Positions 34,888-42,623 of a stretch of DNA of 42,623 nucleotides are shown piece after piece. The stretch comes from Opitutales bacterium (GTDB lineage: Bacteria; Verrucomicrobiota; Verrucomicrobiia; Opitutales; T3Sed10-336): contig SLTG01000125.1 of NCBI GenBank assembly GCA_007130045.1, positions 1 to 42,623 on the forward strand, read 5' to 3'. Numbering within the stretch: position 1 is the stretch's first letter; each line of letters starts with the position of its first letter. The position numbers were made by a program, and so were the translations under genes. Under the pieces are notes generated by a model that saw nothing but the letters and a program-made list of their open reading frames with translations, had not been told where the DNA came from and ran no database searches.

Positions 34888-34995
34888 CTCTACTTTTTAC
34901 TTCCCAAAATATGGGAAACGCGCTCCAGACTCGCAATACCGAAAAGAAAGATCATGATACCGTTTTAGCACGGTCTTTGAAAGCAATTTATTCCG

Positions 34996-35032
34996 CCGCG
35001 GGCCAAAAACCGTTTTTGGGGTTGCGCCGCGG
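34996..35032. other. Nested inverted repeat upstream of tRNA-Leu
   Basis: CCAAAAA (35003-35009) and TTTTTGG (35013-35019) form a 7-base stem with a CCG loop. It is flanked on both sides by the palindrome CCGCGG (34996-35001 and 35027-35032), which can add an outer stem. It lies between the divergent 571-residue gene and tRNA-Leu. It overlaps the possible -35 box of the tRNA. Confidence 0.4.
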
Positions 35033-35051
35033 TCGGTGAGATTCATATTGA
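35022..35051 (+). promoter_or_regulatory. Possible promoter of tRNA-Leu
   Basis: TTGCGC (35022-35027) and TATTGA (35046-35051) are separated by 18 bases and end 16 bases before the tRNA. Matches are partial; the TTGCG box is shared with the tRNA-Glu upstream region. Confidence 0.3.
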
Positions 35052-35067
35052 TTGTCTTTTCAAGCAA

Positions 35068-35149
35068 GCTCAGGTGGTGGAATTGGTAGACACGTACGCT
35101 TGAGGGGCGTATGCCGAAAGGTGTAGGGGTTCGAGTCCCCTCCTGAGCA
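35068..35149 (+). tRNA. tRNA-Leu(GAG)
   Basis: A class II tRNA: acceptor GCTCAGG/CCTGAGC, D arm with GGTGGAATTGGTAGACAC, anticodon stem TACGC/GCGTA with loop TTGAGGG (anticodon GAG), a long variable arm around TGCCGAAAGGTG, and T arm AGGGG-TTCGAGT-CCCCT. Discriminator A as expected for leucine. CCA is not encoded (CCC follows). Confidence 0.95.
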
Positions 35150-35374
35150 CCCCCGAAATCACCCGCAAGACCGTTCGCGAGGTTTTGGAGGTGCGTTCCC
35201 CGGTGTCGGGAACACTCCCCCGACCCCGGGTCTTCGCTCCGCCGGGTTCGCCATCCGAGACTGGGCCGGAAGGGCCGTCAAAGCGGGGTTGCGGCTTGCC
35301 GGTCGCGAAAGTCCGTGCGATGTTGGCTCTTTTCATCCAGTGCCGCCGAATGTCACCGTATTCATTGACACGTC

Positions 35375-36271
35375 ATGTCTCTCGATAAGATCAAGCAAGA
35401 GATCCTGAAATCCTACCGTAGCGATGGTGGAATAAATCACCTGGACGGCCTGAGTCTTCCGTCTCGGGAGGCGATCGACACGCTCGCCCAGGATCTGATC
35501 CACCTTCTGTTCCCCGGATTCTTCCGTTACAACGAATTTTCCTCTGAGCGTTTGGAGGAGCTTCTCGAACAACGGCTGACCCTGTTGCACCGCACCCTCG
35601 CCGCCGAAATAGGAAAATGCCTGATGTCGGAAGATACGACCGATGCTCCACGAGACGCGACTGCCGAGGCCGAGCGAATCCTGTCCAAGTTTTCCGTTAT
35701 CCGGCGGTTGCTGCAAACCGACGTCGAAGCCGCCTACGTGGGCGACCCGGCCGCCAGGAGCTACGATGAAATCATCCTGGCCTATCCCTGCATCCTGGCG
35801 ATCTCCCTGCACCGTATCGCCCATGTCGCTTATGAACGGAAGATTCCGCTTCTACCGCGAATGCTCACCGAGTACGCCCACCGGCAGACCGGCATCGACA
35901 TTCATCCCGGCGCACAGATCGGCTCCCACTTCTTCATCGACCATGGAACCGGCGTCGTGATCGGCGAAACCACGACGATCGGCTCGCACGTCAAACTCTA
36001 CCAGGGCGTCACCCTCGGGGCGAAATCGTTCAAGGTCGATCCGCAAGGGAAAATCGTCAAAGGAATCAAGCGTCACCCCGATATTGAAGACAACGTCACC
36101 ATCTATTCCGGAGCGACTATTCTCGGCGGAGAAACCCGCATCGGAAAGGATTCCATCGTCGGGGCAAACGTCTGGCTGATGGAGTCCGTCCCCCCCCACA
36201 GCATTGCCTACTACAAGGGGGAAAATCTGATGGTCCGCTCCCGCAGAGACCACGAAAAGGCCGAAGGGTAA
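35375..36271 (+). CDS. cysE: Serine O-acetyltransferase
   Basis: A 298-residue serine acetyltransferase of the EpsC/plant-like type, which makes O-acetylserine for cysteine synthesis. The N-terminal helical domain (1-165) is followed by a left-handed beta-helix with GIDIHPGAQIGSHFFIDHGTGVVIGETTTIGSHVKLYQGVTLGAKSF, which includes the catalytic Asp-His and the GTGVVIGET cofactor motif. The C-terminal RHPDIEDNVTIYSGATILGG is also conserved. The tail ends RRDHEKAEG and lacks the usual C-terminal isoleucine that inserts into cysteine synthase, so complex formation with CysK is uncertain. It precedes dapF by 27 bases. Confidence 0.94.
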   Translation: MSLDKIKQEILKSYRSDGGINHLDGLSLPSREAIDTLAQDLIHLLFPGFFRYNEFSSERLEELLEQRLTLLHRTLAAEIGKCLMSEDTTDAPRDATAEAERILSKFSVIRRLLQTDVEAAYVGDPAARSYDEIILAYPCILAISLHRIAHVAYERKIPLLPRMLTEYAHRQTGIDIHPGAQIGSHFFIDHGTGVVIGETTTIGSHVKLYQGVTLGAKSFKVDPQGKIVKGIKRHPDIEDNVTIYSGATILGGETRIGKDSIVGANVWLMESVPPHSIAYYKGENLMVRSRRDHEKAEG

Positions 36272-36298
36272 CCGCATAATTCATCTTCAGTATTTGGA

Positions 36299-37114
36299 AT
36301 GGAAATCGAATTCACCAAAATGCACGGAGCGGGCAATGACTTCGTGATGATCGACAATCTCGACGGTCGCCTGAGTCTCAAGCCGGAGCAGGTCGCCGCT
36401 CTCTGCCACCGTCACTGCGGAATTGGCGCCGACGGGCTTCTCCTGCTGGAAAAGCCGGACGACCACGGTCTCGACGCCCGCATGATTTACTACAACGCCG
36501 ACGGCTCGCGAGGGGAGATGTGCGGAAACGGCGCCCGCTGCTTCACGGCGTTCGCGCTTGGGCGCGGGCTGGGAAGCGCGGAACGGATCCGCTTCATGAC
36601 CGACGCCGGTCCGCTGAGCGCGACTGTCAGGAACGAAAGCTACACGATCCAGATGACCCCTCCGGTTGATACTCGAATAAACCAGTCCCTCGATCTCAAG
36701 AACGGGTCCGCTACAGTTCATTACACAAACACCGGCGTGCCGCACGTCGTGCGGTTTGTGAAGGACATCGAAGCGGTGGACATTCGTGCCGAAGGCTCCG
36801 AACTACGGTTCCACCCGGTGTTCGCGCCGAAAGGCGCCAACGCCAATTTCGTCGAAACCCGGAACGACGGTCACCTCCTCATTCGCACCTACGAACGCGG
36901 CGTGGAGGATGAAACGCTCGCCTGCGGAACGGGAGTGACGGCGGCGGCGATCCTTGGCCACCTTGTCCATCGTCTGCCAAAACCGGTCCGCGTCCAGGTT
37001 CGCGGCGGCGACGTTCTTACGGTAAACTTTGCAGTCGAATCGGACGACCGAATCGAAAACGTCCTCATGACCGGCCCTGCCAAAACAGTATTCAAGGGAA
37101 CCGTCGAATTGTAG
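36299..37114 (+). CDS. dapF: Diaminopimelate epimerase
   Basis: A 271-residue DapF, which converts LL- to meso-diaminopimelate for lysine and peptidoglycan. Both catalytic cysteines are present: Cys75 in MCGNGARCF and Cys209 in LACGTGVTAAA. The start MEIEFTKMHGAGNDFVMID, the GADGLLLL segment and the PKGANANFVE motif are standard. Length is normal. Probably cotranscribed with cysE. No strong ribosome binding site is seen. Confidence 0.96.
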   Translation: MEIEFTKMHGAGNDFVMIDNLDGRLSLKPEQVAALCHRHCGIGADGLLLLEKPDDHGLDARMIYYNADGSRGEMCGNGARCFTAFALGRGLGSAERIRFMTDAGPLSATVRNESYTIQMTPPVDTRINQSLDLKNGSATVHYTNTGVPHVVRFVKDIEAVDIRAEGSELRFHPVFAPKGANANFVETRNDGHLLIRTYERGVEDETLACGTGVTAAAILGHLVHRLPKPVRVQVRGGDVLTVNFAVESDDRIENVLMTGPAKTVFKGTVEL

Positions 37115-37309
37115 GTTCGTCGTTGCCGGGTGTCATTTACCGATTTCCGATGGTGCGGGTTCACTTTCGGATCGACGCACCGCCCGCGGACCATCCATCT
37201 CAAGCGCTTCCCCGCCGGATCATTCCTCGAATGTCCGGAGGCGGTCGAACCGCGCCTGAAACCCGGCGGCAGGCAACGGTCAATGCCAACCCGAAACAAA
37301 CAACCCGCA

Positions 37310-38368
37310 TCACACCCACTCGCGCTGCCGGTGGGAAAGCGCGCGTGCGGCATCGCGCGCGAAAAACGGTCCGCGGTAAATCAGGCCTGTGTAGATCTGC
37401 ACCAGGGTGGCGCCGGCGTCCATCTTCTCGCCAGCGGACTCCGGATCAAGGATGCCGCCTACACCGATAATCGGCAGCCGCCCCTCGGTGTGACGGTGAA
37501 TGTAGTTGATAACCTGGGTCGCCCGGCAACGCAATGGACGGCCGCTGAGTCCGCCCGACTCCCGCACTTCGGCGAATGTTCCGGGACGATCCAGCGTCGT
37601 GTTGGTCGCAATGATCCCGTCGAATCCGAGGTCGATGACCGTGCCGAGAATCGCGTCGATCTGGCGGTAGGTTAGATCGGGAGAAATTTTTATCAGTATC
37701 GGCACCCTTCCATTGCCGGCCGCACGTTGATCGTTGGCGTCCTTGAGAACACTGAGAAGATTCATCAGGTACGATTCCTCCTGCAACATGCGCAGGTCCG
37801 GGGTATTCGGGCTGCTGACGTTGATCGCAAAATAATCCGCATAATCGGCCAGCGCCTCAAACGAATATAGGTAATCCTCGGCCGCATCCTCAATGGATAC
37901 CACGCGCGACTTGCCGATGTTGATCCCGAGGGGAATCCGTCTCCTCGCACGTCGCCGTCGCGAAAGCCGGCGCGCAACGCGGTCCGCTCCGTCGTTGTTG
38001 AAACCCATACGATTGATCACCGCTTCTTCCCCGGGAAAACGAACCACACGCGGCCGGGGATTACCCGGTTGTCGCCGCCCGGTCACCGTACCGATCTCGA
38101 CGTGACCGAATCCCAACGCCGCCGCGGCCGGCCAGCACTCCGCGTTCTTGTCAAATCCCGCGGCCAGCCCGACGGCGTTGGGAAAATCCAGGCCGAACAC
38201 CCGGACGGGACGATGGCGCTTCCCGAGCTGGTTCCAACGTTCCATCACCCGGCAGAGCGGCGGGAAGCGACCGAGCATGGTCATTGCGCGCACCGCCGAT
38301 TCGTGGGCCGCCTCCGCGTCGCACCGGAACAGAACCGGCCTGACCAACTTTTCATACCACAATTCCAT
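37310..38368 (-). CDS. pyrD: Dihydroorotate dehydrogenase, quinone type (class 2)
   Basis: A 352-residue membrane-associated flavoenzyme that oxidises dihydroorotate with quinone in pyrimidine synthesis. The N-terminal MELWYEKLVRPVLFRCDAEAAHE helix region is that of class 2 enzymes. NAVGLAAGFDKNAE, GHVEIGTVTGRRQPGNPRPR, INRMGFNNDG, the catalytic-serine segment YFAINVSSPNT, and IGVGGILDPESAGEKMDAGATLVQIYTGLIYRGP are conserved. An unusually Arg-rich loop RRLSRRRRARRR is seen near residue 132. The ATG at 38368 has GGAG just upstream; the open frame to 38413 is not needed. Menaquinone is the likely acceptor, given menC and menE nearby, but that is inference. Confidence 0.95.
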   Translation of the reverse strand: MELWYEKLVRPVLFRCDAEAAHESAVRAMTMLGRFPPLCRVMERWNQLGKRHRPVRVFGLDFPNAVGLAAGFDKNAECWPAAAALGFGHVEIGTVTGRRQPGNPRPRVVRFPGEEAVINRMGFNNDGADRVARRLSRRRRARRRIPLGINIGKSRVVSIEDAAEDYLYSFEALADYADYFAINVSSPNTPDLRMLQEESYLMNLLSVLKDANDQRAAGNGRVPILIKISPDLTYRQIDAILGTVIDLGFDGIIATNTTLDRPGTFAEVRESGGLSGRPLRCRATQVINYIHRHTEGRLPIIGVGGILDPESAGEKMDAGATLVQIYTGLIYRGPFFARDAARALSHRQREWV

Positions 38369-38606
38369 AGCTCCGGACAAATCAACCGCCGGGCGGGAAC
38401 GGAATTTTAACAACTTTTATAATGTTTTCCGTTATCCGTATTTTCATGATTGCAAGAAGCTTGCACCTTTCCACTTTCATTCGCGAGATAAAACACCGAA
38501 CATTCGGCAAAATTAATCGTTTCGCTGGTTGACTTGCATGCATGAGCGGTTTTTTTCCTGCAATAGGTCAGTTACGCAAACCACAACCTCGGCAAGAAAC
38601 ATTTTT

Positions 38607-39398
38607 ATGGCAAAAGCAAAACCGCAACTCGAATGGTGTATCGTAAGGATCGGAGAGGATCTCAACTGGTGGGTCGATGAAATCAGCGACGAGATGCATT
38701 GGGATATCGACGGGTTGAGCATCATCGACCCCAGGCAAACGAGTTATATCATTGACTTGATCGACCCACTGAACGACTACGGATTCGATTTCAATATCCT
38801 GGAAGCTGCGTTTTTTCGGTTCCGCATCGACAAGGATCTCGGCCAGGGGCGCGTCCGCTTGGAACGGGTCAACGACGCTCTCCTCGACACCGAAGAGCAG
38901 CTCTTTGCCTTGCCGAACGTGATCGACGAGGAAACCGGTCCCTACGCCGACCTCATCGACCATATCACGAAACTGCGCGTCAAATTGTTGAACGATACCA
39001 TCGATTTCGAACAGAAGCTGACCCTCGATGAAATCGAAGATGAAATCCGTGAGGAACAGAATAACAGTCTAATCGAGGGAAGCGCCATTCACGTATTCAA
39101 CGAAATCATCAACATTCTCGAATATGTTCCCGCAGGATACGAGACCGATGACGACCTGAAGGACCCCGATATCGAAAAAGAAGTCAGCGAGGAGATCCCC
39201 GAGATCGACGAGGCCGAAGAGCAGGAATTCGAAAAAGACGAAAGCCTTCGGTGGGATGACGACGATGAAGAGGAGGGAGAAGACCTCGACGCTCTCGAGG
39301 ACGACGATGACGAAATCGATCTCGATGAATCGGATGGAGAGGAAGACGGCGAACAGGTCGAACCCCGCGGACAGGGACAGGGACAGGGACTGAAGTAG
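38607..39398 (+). CDS. Acidic protein of unknown function, 263 residues
   Basis: I do not recognise this protein. With the start at 38607 (MAKAKPQLEW) it has a folded-looking first part (1-185) rich in Asp, Ile and Leu (WWVDEISDEMHWDIDGLSI, DLIDPLNDYGFDFNILEAAF, TIDFEQKLTLDEIEDEI). Then comes a long, almost purely acidic tail (about 186-255) and a GQGQGQG end coded by three GGACAG repeats. It has no cysteine cluster, signal peptide or membrane helix. Two Trp-rich spots near the N-terminus may bind a partner. Proteins of this look seem lineage-restricted. It converges with hemB, 18 bases apart. Confidence 0.83.
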   Translation: MAKAKPQLEWCIVRIGEDLNWWVDEISDEMHWDIDGLSIIDPRQTSYIIDLIDPLNDYGFDFNILEAAFFRFRIDKDLGQGRVRLERVNDALLDTEEQLFALPNVIDEETGPYADLIDHITKLRVKLLNDTIDFEQKLTLDEIEDEIREEQNNSLIEGSAIHVFNEIINILEYVPAGYETDDDLKDPDIEKEVSEEIPEIDEAEEQEFEKDESLRWDDDDEEEGEDLDALEDDDDEIDLDESDGEEDGEQVEPRGQGQGQGLK

Positions 39399-39416
39399 TA
39401 TGTTGTCGGTTGCTGC

Positions 39417-40427
39417 CTAACCTCTCTTCTCGGTCGCCACGCGTGCGAAATAGGTCAGGATCATGTCGGCTCCCGCGCGTTTGATCGCCAGGAGGGACTC
39501 GTTGCGACACGCGTTGAGATCGAGCCAGCCCCGTTCCGCGGCCGCATGGATCTGCGCATATTCTCCCGACACCTGGTACGCGGCCACGGGCAATTCCGTG
39601 CCACCCCGGACCTCCCGAATAATGTCGAGACAGGGACCGGCCGGTTTCACCATCAGAACGTCCGCGCCCTCGGCTTCGTCCAGGCGGGTTTCCTTGAGCG
39701 CTTCGCGCCGGTTCGCCGGGTTGAGCTGGTAGGTGCGTTTGTCGAGCGACGGCTTTCCGCGCGCGGTGGCGCTTCCAACCGCGTCCCGGAACGGACCGTA
39801 GAACGCCGATGCAAACTTGGCCGAATACGCAATGATCCCGGTCTGCGTGCTCCCGGCCTCGTTCAGGGCCGCGCGGATCGCCCCGACGCGTCCGTCCATC
39901 ATGTCGGACGGCGCCACAAAATCCACGCCGGCTTCCGCATGCAGCACCGCCATCTTCATTAACACCTCAACCGTCGCGTCGTTGGCGACGTCGGTTTCGT
40001 CGTCGGTAAGGATCCCGTCGTGCCCGTGAGTCGTGTAAGGGTCCAGGGCGATGTCGGTAATCACCGTCAAACCGGGCGTCTTTTCTTTAATCGCGCGGAC
40101 AGCACGCAGCACCAAGGCGTGCGGGTCGAGGGCTCCGCTCCCCTTGTAGTCCTTCTGCGAGGGCTCCAGACAGGGAAACAGCGCCACAGCCGGAATACCG
40201 AGGCTGAAAAGCTCCTCGCATTCGACAACCAGGCGTTCCACGTTCAGACGATACACGCCCGGCATCGACTCAACCGCTTCGGGATCTCCCCCCCCATCGA
40301 TCACAAACATCGGGGCGATCAGGTCGGCGGAGGTCACACGGGATTCCTCCACCATCGATCGCCGCGAGGGACTCGATCGCAGACGGCGGGGACGGGACGT
40401 CAATTTCAGCTTGAATTCTTCACTCAT
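39417..40427 (-). CDS. hemB: Delta-aminolevulinic acid dehydratase (porphobilinogen synthase)
   Basis: A 336-residue HemB, which joins two 5-aminolevulinates into porphobilinogen. The two Schiff-base lysines are in IAYSAKFASAFYGPFRDA and DVLMVKPAGPCLD. The metal site reads ALDPYTTHGHDG, with Asp in place of the Cys cluster of zinc enzymes, so it is the magnesium-type HemB. FPVPEVYRL-like PGVYRLNVERLV and SDMMDGRVGAIR are typical. The ATG at 40427 gives a normal length. It is divergent from cysS. Confidence 0.96.
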   Translation of the reverse strand: MSEEFKLKLTSRPRRLRSSPSRRSMVEESRVTSADLIAPMFVIDGGGDPEAVESMPGVYRLNVERLVVECEELFSLGIPAVALFPCLEPSQKDYKGSGALDPHALVLRAVRAIKEKTPGLTVITDIALDPYTTHGHDGILTDDETDVANDATVEVLMKMAVLHAEAGVDFVAPSDMMDGRVGAIRAALNEAGSTQTGIIAYSAKFASAFYGPFRDAVGSATARGKPSLDKRTYQLNPANRREALKETRLDEAEGADVLMVKPAGPCLDIIREVRGGTELPVAAYQVSGEYAQIHAAAERGWLDLNACRNESLLAIKRAGADMILTYFARVATEKRG

Positions 40428-40514
40428 TGCCGGGAGATTCTATCTCTTTTCCCCGGCAAGGAAATGAAGAAAATCGAATCGAGAGCGCACACCGATCCTG
40501 AAAAGACCCAAAAA

Positions 40515-41954
40515 ATGGCAGTTTCACTTTACGACACATTGACGCGTTCCGTTCAAGAAATCCGTCCAGAAGATGGCAAAACCCTCCGGTTCTACTGCTG
40601 CGGACCCACTGTTTACGGACCGGCCCACATCGGCAACCTGCGGACGTTTCTGCTCCAGGACGTCTTTCGCCGCACGGTGGAAATTAGCGGTTTGCCGGTG
40701 AACCATGTGCGGAATATCACCGACGTCGACGACAAAACGATTCGCGAATCCAACAACAAGGGAGTGCCTTTAAAGGAATTCACAAGGGAATGGACGGAGC
40801 GGTTCCACCGCGACAGCCACGCGCTCAACATGCTTGCCCCCACCGCCGAACCCGCGGCAACCGGCCACATCAGACAACAAATCGAATTGATCGAGTGCCT
40901 GATTGACCGGGGACACGCCTACGCGTCGAAAAGCGGTTCGGTCTATTTCAGGGTGTCCTCATTCGAAGACTACGGGAGACTTTCTCGGCTCAGGGAACGC
41001 GAAATCACCACCGGCCGCGCGACGCCCGACGATGACGAACCGATCGATGCCGACGAATACGAACGCGATTCCGGAGCCGACTTCGCGTTGTGGAAGGCGC
41101 ACAAGAAGGAGGACGGCGATGTCTTCTGGGACAGTCCGTGGGGCCGCGGACGGCCCGGATGGCACCTGGAGTGCAGCGCCATGAGCATGGCCTTCCTCGG
41201 CGAAACGTTCGACCTGCACGGCGGGGGTGTCGACCTGGTTTTTCCGCACCACGAAAACGAGATCGCCCAGAGCGAAGCCTGTACCTGCAAACCTTTCGCC
41301 CGGCACTGGTTTCATTGCGCGCACCTGATGGTTCACGGGGAGAAAATGAGCAAGAGCCTCGGCAACCTGTACACACTCGACGACATTCAGGCGAAAGGGT
41401 ACGGGCCGATGGACCTGCGCTACGTGCTCACTTCCGCCCACTACCGCCAGCAACTCAACTTCACGATCGACTCCCTCAACGCGGCCAAAAACGCCCTCAA
41501 GCGCCTGCGCAAAAAGGCGGACGCGCTAATCGAAACCGCCGGGATCACCAGGGAAGCGTTTTACGATCCGGAAGCCATCATAAAAAACTCGCCCGAAGAC
41601 GCCGGCGTCTTCCGTACCGCGTGGCAAGAACTGATCGACGATCTGAATACGCCAGGCGCGCTCGGCGAGGTATTCCGCACGCTCGGGCGCATCGAGAAAG
41701 CTTCGATCGATGCGGACGGGAACAAACAACTCGCGTTCAGCTTTGCAAAGATCATCCACGCGCTCGGACTCGACCTTCACCCGGACCAGGAAAAAACCGA
41801 AGCTCCCGAGGAAATCCGCAAGCTGGCCGAAGAACGCTGGCAGGCAAAGAAGCGGAAAGACTTCGCCCGGGCGGACGCGCTTCGGGAGGAATTGAACGAA
41901 GCCGGTTGGAGTGTTCTGGACCGGAAGGACGGATACGAACTGGAAGCAGGGTAG
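40515..41954 (+). CDS. cysS: Cysteinyl-tRNA synthetase
   Basis: A 479-residue class I synthetase. The HIGH motif is PAHIGN at residues 36-41 and the KMSKS motif is GEKMSKSLGN at about 275-284. Zinc ligands are in YCCGPTVYG, HLECSAMS and FPHHENEIAQSEA. The DALR-like helical C-terminus ends LNEAGWSVLDRKDGYEL, usual for CysRS. The start at 40515 gives MAVSLYDTLTR, the common N-terminus. An ATG at 40464 with an AAGGA close upstream would add 17 charged residues and cannot be excluded. Longer forms upstream are hemB shadows. Confidence 0.96.
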   Translation: MAVSLYDTLTRSVQEIRPEDGKTLRFYCCGPTVYGPAHIGNLRTFLLQDVFRRTVEISGLPVNHVRNITDVDDKTIRESNNKGVPLKEFTREWTERFHRDSHALNMLAPTAEPAATGHIRQQIELIECLIDRGHAYASKSGSVYFRVSSFEDYGRLSRLREREITTGRATPDDDEPIDADEYERDSGADFALWKAHKKEDGDVFWDSPWGRGRPGWHLECSAMSMAFLGETFDLHGGGVDLVFPHHENEIAQSEACTCKPFARHWFHCAHLMVHGEKMSKSLGNLYTLDDIQAKGYGPMDLRYVLTSAHYRQQLNFTIDSLNAAKNALKRLRKKADALIETAGITREAFYDPEAIIKNSPEDAGVFRTAWQELIDDLNTPGALGEVFRTLGRIEKASIDADGNKQLAFSFAKIIHALGLDLHPDQEKTEAPEEIRKLAEERWQAKKRKDFARADALREELNEAGWSVLDRKDGYELEAG

Positions 41955-42103
41955 AAGCGTTTTCACTCCTTGTCGGGTGCACATCGGCCCGGACCGGGCG
42001 ATTCTTCAGGCATCGAATTCCGTTTGGCGCAACCTGCATGATTGACCGTGCCGAACGTCTGTAATCCCGATAGATTGTTCGCATTCATTCACCCTTCTGT
42101 CTC

Positions 42104-42417
42104 ATGTCGAACACCGGCAAAAAGCGCCTCCTGCTCGTTGGGGGAGTCACATGGTTCGTGATGATCGCATTCATCGCGGTGACGGCGGACGTACCGTATT
42201 TCTCGGCGGCAACGTCCGGTTCGACCGGGAGGCGACGTTCACCTCCCTGGAGGGAAATGCGACTCCGAACATCCTCGAAACCGTCACCCCCAAAGAGGAA
42301 ATCTACAGCCCCCGGAAGTCGCTCTACCCAATGGCGTTTCCGGCACCGGCGCCCGCCCTTAAGAGTGCCCGGCCCTTTTATGGCGGGATCTCGCTCGCGA
42401 CGGACATCCCGGTTTGA
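42104..42417 (+). CDS. Small membrane-anchored protein, apparently frameshifted
   Basis: The ATG at 42104 begins MSNTGKKRLLLVGG followed by a strong hydrophobic segment to about residue 28 (VTWFVMIAFIAVTAD). Soon after, near 42190-42205, this frame turns into Arg/Ser-rich nonsense. The -1 frame then reads FLGGNVRFDREATFTSLEGN and on to ARPFYGGISLATDIPV, with GC-rich third positions, ending at 42417. The natural reading is one protein of about 104 residues, an N-terminal anchor and a small extracytoplasmic domain, broken by loss of one base. An 88-residue protein from an ATG at 42151 with no frameshift is the alternative. Family unknown. Confidence 0.5.
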
Positions 42418-42483
42418 ACGGGCTTCAACCCCTCTCCCGCAATTATAGAACTGGAAGGTATGGCCCATTGCTGGATTCGTGGG

Positions 42484-42623
42484 TTAACCGAAGACATTGC
42501 ACTGCAGATCGCGGGCGCTGTACAGGTCTTTTACCGCCCCCGCCCGCATTCGGCTGGCTCCGCTTTTCCTGCCGCTTCCGAAATAATCCGCGTTGCCTTT
42601 AATCACCCCTTCCACGTACAGCT
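42484..42623 (-). CDS. 3' end of a gene running off the right edge
   Basis: The minus strand is open from the right edge to a TAA at 42486-42484, giving 46 codons that read LYVEGVIKGNADYFGSG, KSGASRMRAGAVKDLYSARD and LQCNVFG. The codon choice (GC-ending) and composition are those of a real gene. It ends in a short polar C-terminus. I do not recognise the family. It is convergent with the frameshifted small membrane gene, 66 bases apart. Confidence 0.55.
   Translation of the reverse strand, partial: LYVEGVIKGNADYFGSGRKSGASRMRAGAVKDLYSARDLQCNVFG

Noticed and set aside
34006-34968. A 320-codon plus-strand open frame
   Set aside because: It is antisense to the 571-residue gene, whose sense product has better composition and a plausible domain layout.
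41987-41999. GCCCGG-A-CCGGGC hairpin after cysS
   Set aside because: The loop is too small as drawn and only a weak T-rich stretch follows. It is not convincing as a terminator.

Overview
The window looks like a chromosomal segment of a GC-rich Verrucomicrobiota bacterium, most likely of the Opitutia/Puniceicoccales type. The clues are a 53-residue small basic protein of the Chlamydiae/Verrucomicrobia family at 2451, a stand-alone exosortase, a detached OvoA-type methyltransferase, a DUF502 membrane protein next to recO, and a secreted protein whose C-terminus carries the LERTxDLSDPSSW...FFRAV motif common in this phylum. The placement is inferred from protein families; no 16S gene is present. 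Almost all of the window is ordinary chromosomal housekeeping. I see no prophage, transposase, CRISPR array or plasmid function.

Layout. 1-2.0 kb: rpoZ-smpB-thrB on the minus strand. 2.1-2.7 kb: cutA and the small basic protein. 2.7-3.9 kb: an exosortase (minus). 4.1-10 kb: a plus-strand block HIT protein-phoH-pgpH-ybeY-DUF502-recO, which keeps the phoH/pgpH/ybeY/recO association known from other phyla. 10-14.5 kb: minus-strand outer-membrane barrel, 4-mercaptohistidine methyltransferase, M29 aminopeptidase, a noncoding stretch with a candidate small RNA, and a PAS-PP2C phosphatase. 14.9-15.8 kb: a frameshifted secreted protein and tRNA-Ile(CAU). 16.0-22.8 kb: a complete F1Fo ATP synthase operon, atpBEFHAGDC, on the minus strand. 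22.9-24.5 kb: a hexapeptide-repeat protein and a secreted FKBP isomerase. 24.6-30.2 kb: a tightly coupled five-gene minus-strand operon with a sugar-type ABC importer (binding lipoprotein and two permeases) followed by menC and menE. 30.4-33.2 kb: purC, tRNA-Glu, thiL-tsaE. 33.2-34.9 kb: a 571-residue protein of unknown function. 35-42.6 kb: tRNA-Leu(GAG), cysE, dapF, pyrD, an acidic unknown protein, hemB, cysS, a frameshifted small membrane protein, and the 3' end of a further minus-strand gene at the right edge.

Functionally the genes cover energy conversion (ATP synthase, menaquinone), ribosome quality control and maturation (SmpB, YbeY), c-di-AMP turnover (PgpH), tRNA modification (TsaE), and synthesis of amino acids, nucleotides, thiamine and haem. 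The items most worth a second look are: a compact small-RNA-like transcription unit with promoter and terminator at 13.06-13.19 kb; a c-subunit that has lost the usual glycine-packing motif, together with a delta subunit shortened at its N-terminus; a heptamer repeat that fills the atpD-atpC spacer where a ribosome binding site would lie; the fusion of a sugar-importer operon with menC/menE; and two lineage-type proteins of unknown function.
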